Source: Actinomycetota bacterium
GTDB lineage: Bacteria; Actinomycetota; Thermoleophilia; Gaiellales; Gaiellaceae
Direction of reading: 5' to 3'
Length of the DNA stretch: 7,379 nucleotides
Assembly (NCBI GenBank): GCA_019234175.1
Contig: JAFALP010000082.1
Span: 1 to 7,379, forward strand
A program made the position numbers and the translations under genes. The notes below the pieces were generated by a model. That model had not been told where the DNA came from. It was given only the letters and a program-made list of their open reading frames with translations, and did no database searches. This document shows positions 1 through 6,607 of the stretch, in pieces. How positions within the stretch are numbered: position 1 is the first letter of the stretch; each line of letters opens with the position of its first letter.

Positions 1-1399
1 CGAGCCACCCCACCGCGGACGCGACGATCGCCGCCGAGACGGCGCGCGTTCTCGAGCCGGCGGCGGCGGCAACGAACAGGCCGCCGAGCCCGAGCGCGAG
101 CAGCGCGAAGCCGATGATCCCGGTCTCGCTGAGGGCGTCGAGCTCGAGCGAATGGGAGCGCGCGGGGCTGCGCTGGATGCTCGCCTTCTGCAGGTACAAC
201 ACTCCGAAGCCCCGCGCCCCGATGCCTGCGATCGGATGCGCGCGGAACGCGTCGAACGCGACGCGCCACATGTCGTAGCGATCCGAACCGAGCGTCTCGA
301 AGTGACTGGAGCCCGTCTCCGACGCGGGCGGCCACTTGAACGCGTGCCACTTCGCCGCGACATAGGACTCGGGATGGCGCACGTGCAGCGCGATCGCCGC
401 GGCACCCCCGGCCGCCCCTGCGGCGACGAGGACGGCGACCGCGATCGCGGCAAGGCGGCGGACGCGAGGCGCCACGACGATCGTGCGATCGGCCGCCGCG
501 TACGCGAGGCCGACTCCGACCGCCTCCGCGGCAACGAGCAGCCACGACCTGCCTGCATGCCTGGCCGCCGCCGCTGCCCCCGCTTCCACGGCTCGGTACG
601 GCGCGGTCACGGGCCGATACGCCGCCGCACCGATCGCCGCCGCGAGCACCGCCGGCACGAGGAGGCGCAGGCGCTCGCGCGACACCGCGAACAGAAGGAT
701 TCCCCCGGCGGCGAGCCCGACGCCGGCGGCCTTGCTCTGCGTCGCGATCCACCCCGCGATGCACACCCCTGCGCATGCGAACAGCACCGCGCGCGCCGCG
801 ACCGGCAGTCGCCGCGAGGCGGCGAGCGCCACGGCCGGCCAGAACGCGAGGGCGAATGCCGCTGCTTGCCCGTTCGCGTAGCCGATCGGGGCCGACAGGC
901 GGCCGCCGTCGTACAGGTTCTCCGGATGGGCGCCGAGCGCGAGCTCGATCGCGGTCGCGACGCCGAGCGCACCGGCGGCGGCGACGACGAGGGCCGCTGC
1001 GATCGTTCGGCCGTCCTCGGTCCGCAGGGAAACGGCGACGATCAGCGCGGCGAGGACGTAGAAGAGGACGAGCAGCGCCTCGTCGCGGGCGAGCGACGGC
1101 ACCGGCGACCAGCGGAGGGACAGCGCATCCCAGCCCGCGAGCCCGAAGAGCCCGGTGAGGCCGATGACGGCCGCCCGCGGAGGAGCGGCCGCTGCGCCCG
1201 AGATCAGGACGGCCGCCAGCGCGAGCCCGACGAGCGACTCCCATCCGAGCCACGCGCCCGAGAGGATGCTTCCGCCCGCCCAGGCGAGGGCGGCGGTGAC
1301 GGCGACGACGAGGGCGACCGGAAGGCCCTCGAGGGCAACGAGCGCGTGGGCGTGCGCGCGGCCGGCGGCTTCCGCCTTCGTGGACGTATCCGGGATCAC
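1..1399 (-). CDS. O-antigen ligase / Wzy-type polymerase family membrane protein (partial, runs off left edge)
   Basis: The minus strand is open from a GTG at 1399 to the window edge, giving 466 residues without a stop; the C-terminus is missing. The protein is strongly hydrophobic, with about ten or more likely membrane helices (for example around residues 26-46, 52-72, 107-125, 133-153, 202-219, 224-240, 316-338 and 427-447). A long extracytoplasmic loop spans about 340-416. It carries RYDMWRVAFDAFRAHP (374-389) followed by GIGARGF, then HSLELDALSETGIIGF (416-431), the His-containing signature of the Wzy_C/WaaL family. A smaller loop motif, RLSAPIGYANGQAA, lies at 167-180. Members polymerise lipid-linked glycan or transfer it to an acceptor such as lipid A or protein; which applies here cannot be told. 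The GTG at 1399 is the first usable start with a purine-rich GGGAG two bases upstream. An in-frame GTG at 1450 would overlap the ribosome site of the divergent gene. The gene is divergent from the LPFTG gene. Confidence 0.85.
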   Translation of the reverse strand, partial: MIPDTSTKAEAAGRAHAHALVALEGLPVALVVAVTAALAWAGGSILSGAWLGWESLVGLALAAVLISGAAAAPPRAAVIGLTGLFGLAGWDALSLRWSPVPSLARDEALLVLFYVLAALIVAVSLRTEDGRTIAAALVVAAAGALGVATAIELALGAHPENLYDGGRLSAPIGYANGQAAAFALAFWPAVALAASRRLPVAARAVLFACAGVCIAGWIATQSKAAGVGLAAGGILLFAVSRERLRLLVPAVLAAAIGAAAYRPVTAPYRAVEAGAAAAARHAGRSWLLVAAEAVGVGLAYAAADRTIVVAPRVRRLAAIAVAVLVAAGAAGGAAAIALHVRHPESYVAAKWHAFKWPPASETGSSHFETLGSDRYDMWRVAFDAFRAHPIAGIGARGFGVLYLQKASIQRSPARSHSLELDALSETGIIGFALLALGLGGLFVAAAAGSRTRAVSAAIVASAVGWL

Positions 1400-1464
1400 C
1401 TCTCCCGCGTTATCTCCCCGAATCCGGGCCTCGAAGCACGGTTGGAGCACGAAAGGAGAGCACC
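1400..1464. promoter_or_regulatory. Divergent spacer between ligase and LPFTG genes
   Basis: These 65 bases separate two divergent start codons, so signals for both directions should lie here or overlap the genes. A clear ribosome binding site for the plus-strand gene, AAAGGAG, lies at 1452-1458, six bases before the ATG at 1465. A short inverted repeat (CCCG-AATC-CGGG) sits at 1417-1428. On the minus strand a GATAAC, loosely like a -10 box, lies nine bases before the ligase GTG; this would give a nearly leaderless transcript. No convincing -35/-10 pair was found for the plus direction, so the promoter assignment is weak. Confidence 0.4.
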
Positions 1465-1830
1465 ATGCGTGGGGGGAAGTTCACGTTCGCCGCGGCCGTG
1501 ACGGCGGCGGCAATCGCTGCAGCGCCGGCGGCCGCCCAGTCGCCGCCCCAGACCGCCCGCAGCTTCGCGAACGGGCACACGTCTCAATCGGCATCGACCT
1601 TGCGGAAGACGCTCGCGAACCCGACCGTCCAGGGGTACCAGAGCCCGACGACCGGTGTCGCCATGCAGCAGCACGCGACCAAGACGGCGCAGGGAGTGCT
1701 CCCGGCGTCAGCCTCGTCTCACGGCACGCTGCCGTTCACGGGGCTCGATCTCGGGCTCTTCGCCGGCATCGGCATTGCACTCATCGGTGGCGGCTTGCTC
1801 ATGAGGAAGCTCGGTCGCGACCGGAACTGA
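1465..1830 (+). CDS. Small secreted LPFTG-anchored surface protein
   Basis: This 121-residue protein has the full layout of a sortase substrate. The N-terminus is MRGGK followed by an alanine-rich hydrophobic segment (about 6-24), with a likely signal peptidase site at PAAA|Q (24/25). The mature region (25-88) is short, low in complexity and rich in Ser, Thr, Gln and Ala. It is followed by LPFTG (89-93), a hydrophobic stretch (about 97-113) and a basic tail, RKLGRDRN. The family-level expectation is cleavage between Thr92 and Gly93 and covalent attachment to the cell wall. If no suitable sortase exists, the tail would act as a membrane anchor. The ATG has a strong AAAGGAG six bases upstream. 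No enzymatic domain is recognised. It lies 21 bases before the aminotransferase gene on the same strand, so co-transcription is likely, and it is divergent from the Wzy_C ligase. Its role is unknown; a surface scaffold or glycan acceptor is possible. Confidence 0.82.
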   Translation: MRGGKFTFAAAVTAAAIAAAPAAAQSPPQTARSFANGHTSQSASTLRKTLANPTVQGYQSPTTGVAMQQHATKTAQGVLPASASSHGTLPFTGLDLGLFAGIGIALIGGGLLMRKLGRDRN

Positions 1831-1839
1831 GCCGAAGAC

Positions 1840-1844
1840 GAAGG
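1840..1844 (+). promoter_or_regulatory. Ribosome binding site deciding the aminotransferase GTG start
   Basis: GAAGG lies seven bases before the GTG at 1852. The alternative in-frame GTG at 1864 has no purine-rich sequence in front of it, so the earlier GTG is preferred. Confidence 0.5.
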
Positions 1845-1851
1845 TTCGTTA

Positions 1852-3021
1852 GTGTCCCGCTCCGTGGGGGAGTCGACATGGTCGATCCCGCTCGCCGACG
1901 TCGACGTCGACGAGCGCGTCGAGCACGCCGTGCACGAGGCCGTCGTCTCCGGCTGGTGGAGCATGGGCCCACGGGTCGCCGACTTCGAGCGGGCCTTCGC
2001 GGACTTCGTCGGAACGCGGCACGCGTTCGCCGTCGGAAGCGGGACGGCTGCGCTGCACCTGGCATTGCTCTCCATCGGGTGCAGCGCAGGCGACGAGGTC
2101 GTCCTCCCGTCGCTCAACTTCGTCGCCGCCGCCAATTGCATCGCGCACACGGGTGCGACGCCGGTCTTCTGCGACGTCAAGGGAACGCACGACCTCAACC
2201 TCGACCCGGAGGACCTGGAGCGCGCGATCACCCCGCGCACGAAGGCGCTCCTCGTCCTCCACTACGCCGGCTACCCGTGCGACCTCGGCGCCGTGCTCGA
2301 GCTCGCCGAGCGCCACGGGCTCGACGTCATCGAGGACGCGGCGCACGCGCCTGGGGCGGAGTGGAACGGACGGAGGTGCGGGGCCGTCGGGCGGGTCGGC
2401 TGCTTCAGCTTCTTCTCCAACAAGAACCTCGCGGTGGGCGAGGGCGGCATGGTCGTGACCGACGACGACGAGGTCGCGGAGACGATCCGGCTGCTCCGCT
2501 CGCACGGCATGACGTCGCTCACGTGGGATCGGCATCGCGGCCACGCCTCGAGCTACGACGTCGTCGCAACCGGGTTCAACTACCGCTTCGACGAGCTCAG
2601 GGCGGCGATCGGCCTCGTCGAGCTCGAACGCCTGCTCGAGCGGAACGCGAAGCGGCGCGCGCTTGCGGACGCGTATCGCGACGCGCTCGCTGCGATCGAC
2701 GGCGTCGTCGTCCCCTTCGAAGGCGCGCAGAGCTCGGCCTACCACATCCAGGTGGCGCTGCTCCCTCCCGGCGTCGAGCGCGATGCGGTTCGTGCCGAGC
2801 TCGCCGCGCGCCGGATCCAGACGAGCTTCCACTATCCGCCCATCCACGGCTTCACGCGCTACCGTGCCGCGTCATCCCGTCCGCTGCCGCAGACGGACGA
2901 GGCGGCGGAGCGGCTCGTCACCCTTCCGCTCTATCCGCACATGCGTGTCGAGCAGGTGAACGAGGTCGTGGACGCGCTCGCGGACGTGCTCGCGGCCCAG
3001 CACGTCTCCGCTCCCGGGTGA
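1852..3021 (+). CDS. DegT/DnrJ/EryC1/StrS family PLP-dependent sugar aminotransferase
   Basis: This 389-residue protein has the usual length for the family, which transfers an amino group (usually from glutamate) to a keto sugar carried on a nucleotide. Visible landmarks are: the N-terminal SGWWSMGPRVADFERAFADF segment (33-52); the cofactor phosphate-binding loop GSGTAALHLAL (62-72); LPSLNFVAAANCI (85-97); EDAAHA with the PLP-contacting Asp162; FSFFSNKNLAVGEGGM (185-200), in which Lys191 is the expected Schiff-base lysine; and GFNYRFDEL (241-249), typical of the active-site region. The C-terminal small domain ends with the LPLYPHM motif (358-364). Nothing expected is missing. The gene follows the LPFTG gene by 21 bases and its TGA shares one base with the ATG of the next gene, implying translational coupling with the epimerase. 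The exact sugar (perosamine-, viosamine- or arabinosamine-like) cannot be assigned from sequence alone. Confidence 0.93.
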   Translation: MSRSVGESTWSIPLADVDVDERVEHAVHEAVVSGWWSMGPRVADFERAFADFVGTRHAFAVGSGTAALHLALLSIGCSAGDEVVLPSLNFVAAANCIAHTGATPVFCDVKGTHDLNLDPEDLERAITPRTKALLVLHYAGYPCDLGAVLELAERHGLDVIEDAAHAPGAEWNGRRCGAVGRVGCFSFFSNKNLAVGEGGMVVTDDDEVAETIRLLRSHGMTSLTWDRHRGHASSYDVVATGFNYRFDELRAAIGLVELERLLERNAKRRALADAYRDALAAIDGVVVPFEGAQSSAYHIQVALLPPGVERDAVRAELAARRIQTSFHYPPIHGFTRYRAASSRPLPQTDEAAERLVTLPLYPHMRVEQVNEVVDALADVLAAQHVSAPG

Positions 3022-3986
3022 TGAAGGTCCTCGTCACCGGCGGCGCCGGGTATCTCGGCTCCGTCCTCGCGGCGCAGCTCCTGGCCGAGGGCCACGAGGT
3101 CCGCGTGCTCGACTCGCTCATGCACGGAGGCGAGCCGTTGCTGTCCCTCTATCCGTACGAGGGCTTCGAGTTCGTGCGCGCCGACGTCAGGTCGGCGGAC
3201 GCGGTCGATCGCGCGCTCGAGGGGCGCGACGTCGTCGTCCACCTCGCCGCGATCGTCGGCGACCCGGCGTGCAAGCGCGAGCCGGATCTCGCCCGCGCCG
3301 TCAACCTCGAGGGCTCGCGGACCCTGTTCGACCGCGCACGCGGCCGCGTCGACCGCTTCGTCGTCGCGTCCACGTGCAGCAATTACGGGCGCATGGGCGA
3401 TCCGAGCGACTACGTCGACGAGGAGTCCCCGCTGAGCCCGCTCTCGCTGTACGCCGAGACGAAGGTCGAGCTCGAGCTCGATCTGCTCGGCCGAAACGGG
3501 GACGGGCCTGCGGTGACCGTGCTGCGCTTCGCGACGCTGTACGGGCTCTCGCCGCGGATGCGACTCGACCTCACCGTGAACGAGTTCACCGTCGAGCTCG
3601 CCTCGACGAAGGCACTCCAGGTCTACGGCGAGCAGTTCTGGCGGCCGTACATCCACGTCGCCGACGCGGCGAGGGCGGTGCGCGCCGTGCTCGACGCCCC
3701 GCGTGAGACGGTCGCCGGCGAGGTCTTCAACGCGGGGACGTCGGAGGAGAACTACACGAAGGCGAACCTCATCGACCTTCTCGTCGCGCGCATGGACGAC
3801 GACGTGACGATCGACCGCGTCGAGGTGATCGAGGACCCGCGCGACTACCGCGTCTCGTTCGGCAAGATCGAGCGCACGCTCGGCTTCCGCGGCCTGCGCA
3901 CCGTCCCGGACGGCATGGACGAGATCCTCGACGCCGCGCGCGCGGGGCTGTTCGACGACCGTGCGGCGTCGAAGTACCGGAACTAA
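3021..3986 (+). CDS. NAD-dependent sugar epimerase/dehydratase (extended SDR family)
   Basis: This 321-residue Rossmann-fold protein is predicted to act on a nucleotide sugar (4-epimerase, dehydratase or reductase type). The N-terminal TGGAGYLG (6-13) is the glycine-rich NAD(P)-binding loop, and Asp31 at the end of the second strand suggests NAD. HLAAIVGDP (74-82) and VNLEGSRTL (95-103) follow. The catalytic set is Thr118 (in ASTCSNYG, where many relatives have Ser), Tyr144 and Lys148 (YAETK). RPYIHVADAARAV (208-220) and VFNAGT (235-240) are typical C-terminal substrate-domain motifs. The ATG overlaps the preceding TGA by one base (TGATG). The same frame is open far upstream (back to about 1155), but that part is arginine-rich shadow sequence, and the SDR fold begins exactly at this ATG. 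It probably modifies a sugar in the same pathway as the aminotransferase. It ends tail-to-tail with the glycosyltransferase, sharing four bases. Confidence 0.92.
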   Translation: MKVLVTGGAGYLGSVLAAQLLAEGHEVRVLDSLMHGGEPLLSLYPYEGFEFVRADVRSADAVDRALEGRDVVVHLAAIVGDPACKREPDLARAVNLEGSRTLFDRARGRVDRFVVASTCSNYGRMGDPSDYVDEESPLSPLSLYAETKVELELDLLGRNGDGPAVTVLRFATLYGLSPRMRLDLTVNEFTVELASTKALQVYGEQFWRPYIHVADAARAVRAVLDAPRETVAGEVFNAGTSEENYTKANLIDLLVARMDDDVTIDRVEVIEDPRDYRVSFGKIERTLGFRGLRTVPDGMDEILDAARAGLFDDRAASKYRN

Positions 3987-4978
3987 CGGCGCAGCGCGCG
4001 CGCCCAGCCGACGGCCATTCCGGCGCCGTAGGCGACGTGGAAGACCGGGAACGCGCCGACGGTGCGCGGCAGCAACCCGAACGGCTCGCCCCTCCGCCGG
4101 AGCACCTCGACGCCGGCCGCCGCCGCCGCGGTGGCGTAGACGGCGCTCTCCGCCGCGAGCAGCCGCCGCGCAGCCCGGGAGAACGGCGCGGCGCCGGCGA
4201 GCGCGGCGAGCGAGCCGACGAGCGCGATCGGCGCCAGGCTGCGCGCCGTCGCAACGTGGCGGTGCTTGAGCATGACCGGCACCTTCCAGAGCCCGTACTC
4301 GTAGTACTGCCGGAACAGGGGTCTGTAGCTTGCCCGCGGCGTGTAGCGGGCGGTGATCGCCGGGTCGAAGACGATGCGGCCGCCGGAAAGCCGGATGCGG
4401 ATGTTGAGCTCGTCGTCCTGGTTGCGCACGAGCTCCTCGTCGAAGACGCCGGCGCGCTCGAACGCGACGGGACGGAACGCCCCGCAGTACACGGTGTCCG
4501 TCTCGACGCGGCCGTTCGCAGCGGCGTCGCGCGTCCAGTTGACGCCGCCGAAGGGGCTGTCGAGCGCCGCCGCGATCGCCCGCTGCGTCGGCGTCCGCCC
4601 CTCGGCGCGGAAGATCCCTCCGACGTTCCACGCGCCCGTCTCGTCGGCCGCCTCGGCGCAGCGCCGGAGATAGTCCGGCGGATAGCGCGAGTGGCAGTCG
4701 ACGCGCACGATGAGGTCGGCGTCCGCCCGGCGAATGCACTCGTTCAGGCCCGCCGAGACGATGCGCTTCGGGTTGTCGAGGACGGTGACGGAGATCCCGT
4801 GCCGCTCCGCCGCTTCGCGCGCGACCCCGGCCGAACCGTCGTTCGAGTCGCCGTCTGCGATGAGCACGTCGACGTCGCCCTCGAAGTCCTGCGCGGCGAG
4901 GTCGGCGACGACGTCCGCGATCGTCTCCGCCTCGTTCCGCATCGCCGCGACGACGGTGATGCGCCGGACGCCCGTCAC
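3983..4978 (-). CDS. Family 2 glycosyltransferase, succinoglycan ExoA-like
   Basis: This 331-residue protein has an N-terminal GT-A domain and a hydrophobic C-terminus. It starts with VVAAMRNEAETI (9-20), the usual nucleotide-sugar-binding opening, followed by ADGDSNDGS (41-49). VRVDCHSRYPPDYL (91-104) supplies the DxH metal/nucleotide site seen in ExoA-type enzymes. NQDDELNIRIR (186-196) is the acceptor/catalytic acidic motif, and QYYEYGLWKVPVMLKH (224-239) is characteristic of the ExoA subgroup. Likely membrane-associated helices lie at about 246-265, 273-292 and 305-325, so the enzyme should work on lipid-linked intermediates at the inner face of the membrane. The GTG start at 4978 overlaps the TGA of the nucleotidyltransferase by four bases (GTGA), and no strong ribosome site is visible, consistent with translational coupling. 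It is the last gene of the minus-strand block. Donor and acceptor sugars are unknown. Confidence 0.92.
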   Translation of the reverse strand: MTGVRRITVVAAMRNEAETIADVVADLAAQDFEGDVDVLIADGDSNDGSAGVAREAAERHGISVTVLDNPKRIVSAGLNECIRRADADLIVRVDCHSRYPPDYLRRCAEAADETGAWNVGGIFRAEGRTPTQRAIAAALDSPFGGVNWTRDAAANGRVETDTVYCGAFRPVAFERAGVFDEELVRNQDDELNIRIRLSGGRIVFDPAITARYTPRASYRPLFRQYYEYGLWKVPVMLKHRHVATARSLAPIALVGSLAALAGAAPFSRAARRLLAAESAVYATAAAAAGVEVLRRRGEPFGLLPRTVGAFPVFHVAYGAGMAVGWARALRR

Positions 4979-5706
4979 GCGGGGATGAGGCCTTCGCGCA
5001 CGAGCAGGTGGCGGTCCTTCTCCCAGGAAACCGCCGCCTCGTAGTCCTCGTGGCGGCCGAGATCGAGCCAGAACCCCGTGTACGGGTACGCACCGACCGG
5101 CTCGCCCGCGGCGAGCAGCGCGAGCACGAGGTCCGGGATGTCGAAGGGCCTGTCACGCGGCACGTACTCGATCGCGCGCGGATCGAGGACGTAGATGCCC
5201 ATGCTCACGTTCAGGCGCTCCGTCGGCTTCTCTTCGAAGCCGACGATCCTGCTGTCGCCGGGCTTCCGGGCCTCGACGTGCAGGACGCCGTAGTCGATCT
5301 TCGAGGTGCGCTCGTGCGTCGCGATGGTGAAGACGTTGCCGTTGCGCACGTGGGTCTCGACGAGGTCGCGGTAGTCGACGGTGGTGAGGATGTCGCCGTT
5401 CATCGCGAGGAACGTCTCGTCGAGGCCCGGCACGAGGGTCAACGGGCCGGCGGTCCCGAGCGGCGTCTCCTCGTGGACGTAGTCGAGCCGAACGTCAGGG
5501 ATCGGCGACGCGTCGCAAACCGCGCGGATGAGGTGCGCGAGATAGCCCACGCAGAGCGTGATCTCGTCGAAGCCGTTCTCGCCGAGCTGGCGGAGGATGA
5601 GGTCGAGGATCGACCGCTCGCCGATCGGCACGAGGGGCTTCGGGAGGACTTGCGTGAACGGCGCAAGCCGGGTCCCGCGCCCACCCGCGAAGATCACGGC
5701 CCGCAT
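4975..5706 (-). CDS. Sugar-1-phosphate nucleotidyltransferase (NTP_transferase family)
   Basis: This 243-residue protein makes an NDP-sugar from NTP and a sugar-1-phosphate. The N-terminal signature FAGGRGTRLAPFT (6-18) plus LPKPLVPIGE (21-30) provides the nucleotide-binding loop and catalytic lysine region. LGTAGPL (83-89), MNGDIL (102-107) with the metal-binding Asp105, FEEKP (157-161), VSMGIYVL (167-174) and FWLDLGRHEDYE (212-223) follow in the expected order. It has no left-handed beta-helix acyltransferase domain, so it is the short type, like RmlA-, HddC- or mannose-1-phosphate guanylyltransferase-like enzymes; the base and sugar specificity cannot be fixed. The ATG at 5706 lies 27 bases after the stop of the sugar transferase gene, with only a weak AGAG upstream. 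Its stop overlaps the GTG of the next gene. It probably supplies the donor for the first or second sugar of the glycan. Confidence 0.92.
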   Translation of the reverse strand: MRAVIFAGGRGTRLAPFTQVLPKPLVPIGERSILDLILRQLGENGFDEITLCVGYLAHLIRAVCDASPIPDVRLDYVHEETPLGTAGPLTLVPGLDETFLAMNGDILTTVDYRDLVETHVRNGNVFTIATHERTSKIDYGVLHVEARKPGDSRIVGFEEKPTERLNVSMGIYVLDPRAIEYVPRDRPFDIPDLVLALLAAGEPVGAYPYTGFWLDLGRHEDYEAAVSWEKDRHLLVREGLIPA

Positions 5707-5733
5707 CGACTCTGCTGTGCCCGCAAATGGGCA

Positions 5734-6522
5734 TCAGGAAACGATCTCCAGGCTCGCGGCGGGCTCGAGGTGCGCCTCCGGCATCGGCAGCGCTGCGAGC
5801 GGACGCCGGAAGGCGATCGTGCCGAGCGTGGGATCGACGTCCACCTCGCGCCGGAGCGCGACGGCGAGGATCGTCCACGCGAGGATCCACAGGTCGGCGG
5901 CGAAGGTCCGTCCCGTGGCGTACAGCGCGTCGATCGCGAGCTTGCGCGGCAGGAGCTCGTCGAGGTACTGCGCCATCCGGTCGTCCGCGTCGAGCAGCTT
6001 CGACTCGTCCGCGTAGGCGAGCTGGCAGAGCCCCGTGATCCCGGGCGTCTGCGTCAGCACCGTGGCGAACTCCTCGCGGCGGAGCGCGACGATGGAGGGA
6101 TCCTCCGGCCGCGGGCCGACGAGCGACATCTCGCCCCTGACGACGTTCCAGAGCTGAGGAAGCTCGTCCAGCTTCGTGCGCGCGAGCAGGCCGCCGATCC
6201 GCGTGAAGCGCGCGTCGTTCGCGACGGTGAGCGGCAGGCCCTTGGCGTCGGCCCGCATCTTCCGGAACTTCAACATGTCGAACTCGCGGCCTTCCTTGCC
6301 GACGCGCCGGCACCGGTAGAGCACCGGGCCCGGGCTGTCGAGGGCGACCGCCGCCGCCAGCACGGCGAAGAGAGGAAGGAACGCGGCGAGGAGCACGAGC
6401 GCCGCAACCACGTCGAATACCCGCTTGCACCACCTGTCGAGCGCCCCCGCCCCGATACCCCCGGTCCACACATCCGGCGTCCCGTCGCCGACCGGCTCCA
6501 GGTCGCATGCCCGAGTTTCCAC
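5734..6522 (-). CDS. Polyprenyl-phosphate sugar-1-phosphate transferase (bacterial sugar transferase, PglC/WcaJ C-domain type)
   Basis: This 262-residue enzyme is expected to start glycan assembly by moving a sugar phosphate from an NDP-sugar to undecaprenyl phosphate at the cytoplasmic membrane face. A hydrophilic lead (1-30) precedes the membrane-inserted helix (about 35-62), ending in DSPGPVLY (62-69), where the Ser-Pro pair marks the re-entrant helix of monotopic transferases. KFRKMR (85-90), the catalytic Asp-Glu pair in TKLDELPQLWNVVRGEMS (116-133), and LVGPRPED (134-141) are all intact. It lacks the multi-helix N-terminal half of WbaP/WcaJ, so it is the small form. A roughly 35-residue tail (229-262) follows the core. 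The GTG start at 6522 has AAAGGAG six bases upstream, and an ATG five bases before it is in the wrong frame. It is the first gene of the minus-strand block, and the AT-rich region just upstream probably carries its promoter. Confidence 0.94.
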   Translation of the reverse strand: METRACDLEPVGDGTPDVWTGGIGAGALDRWCKRVFDVVAALVLLAAFLPLFAVLAAAVALDSPGPVLYRCRRVGKEGREFDMLKFRKMRADAKGLPLTVANDARFTRIGGLLARTKLDELPQLWNVVRGEMSLVGPRPEDPSIVALRREEFATVLTQTPGITGLCQLAYADESKLLDADDRMAQYLDELLPRKLAIDALYATGRTFAADLWILAWTILAVALRREVDVDPTLGTIAFRRPLAALPMPEAHLEPAASLEIVS

Positions 6523-6528
6523 CGCATT

Positions 6529-6535
6529 CTCCTTT
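6529..6535 (-). promoter_or_regulatory. Ribosome binding site of the sugar transferase gene
   Basis: Read on the minus strand this is AAAGGAG, six bases before the GTG at 6522. It fixes that GTG as the start. The surrounding 13 bases are identical to those before the LPFTG gene. Confidence 0.7.
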
Positions 6536-6568
6536 CGTGCCCCGACGAAGTACGCGGAGAAAACGGTG

Positions 6569-6607
6569 GTTGTATGGTTTTAGATACGTATACGTACAAC
6601 TTACAAC
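6569..6607 (-). promoter_or_regulatory. Candidate promoter with palindromic operator for the glycan block
   Basis: This AT-rich patch stands out in a GC-rich window. On the minus strand, TTGTAA (plus 6601-6606) and TCTAAA (plus 6579-6584) are 16 bases apart, each matching four of six bases of the vegetative -35 and -10 consensus. They would start a transcript near 6572, about 50 bases before the sugar transferase GTG. The spacer holds a perfect 12-base palindrome, TACGTATACGTA (6585-6596), a position suited to a repressor. The hexamer GTTGTA/TACAAC occurs at 6569-6574, 6595-6600 and 6602-6607. The promoter reading is inference. Confidence 0.45.

Noticed and set aside
1400..1450. In-frame GTG at 1450 as an earlier start of the ligase gene
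   Set aside because: It has no ribosome site and would add residues without hydrophobic or family character. The GTG at 1399 is preferred, though not certain.
152..1501. Long open frame of 449 codons on the plus strand
   Set aside because: It encodes an arginine-rich, domain-free product and is antisense to the ligase gene, whose minus-strand frame gives coherent membrane helices and Wzy_C motifs.
1849..2847. Minus-strand open frame of 332 codons
   Set aside because: Shadow of the aminotransferase gene. Charged low-complexity product with no motif.
1155..3020. Upstream extension of the epimerase frame, giving a 943-residue protein
   Set aside because: The extension is out of frame with the LPFTG and aminotransferase genes it crosses and is arginine-rich. 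The SDR domain starts exactly at the ATG at 3021, coupled to the previous stop.
2931..5156. Minus-strand open frame of 741 codons
   Set aside because: It runs antisense to the epimerase and out of frame through the glycosyltransferase and nucleotidyltransferase genes. Its arginine-rich composition is typical of a GC-rich shadow frame.
5495..6508. Minus-strand open frame of 337 codons over the sugar transferase
   Set aside because: Frame-shifted reading of two well-supported genes. The motifs of both families lie in other frames.
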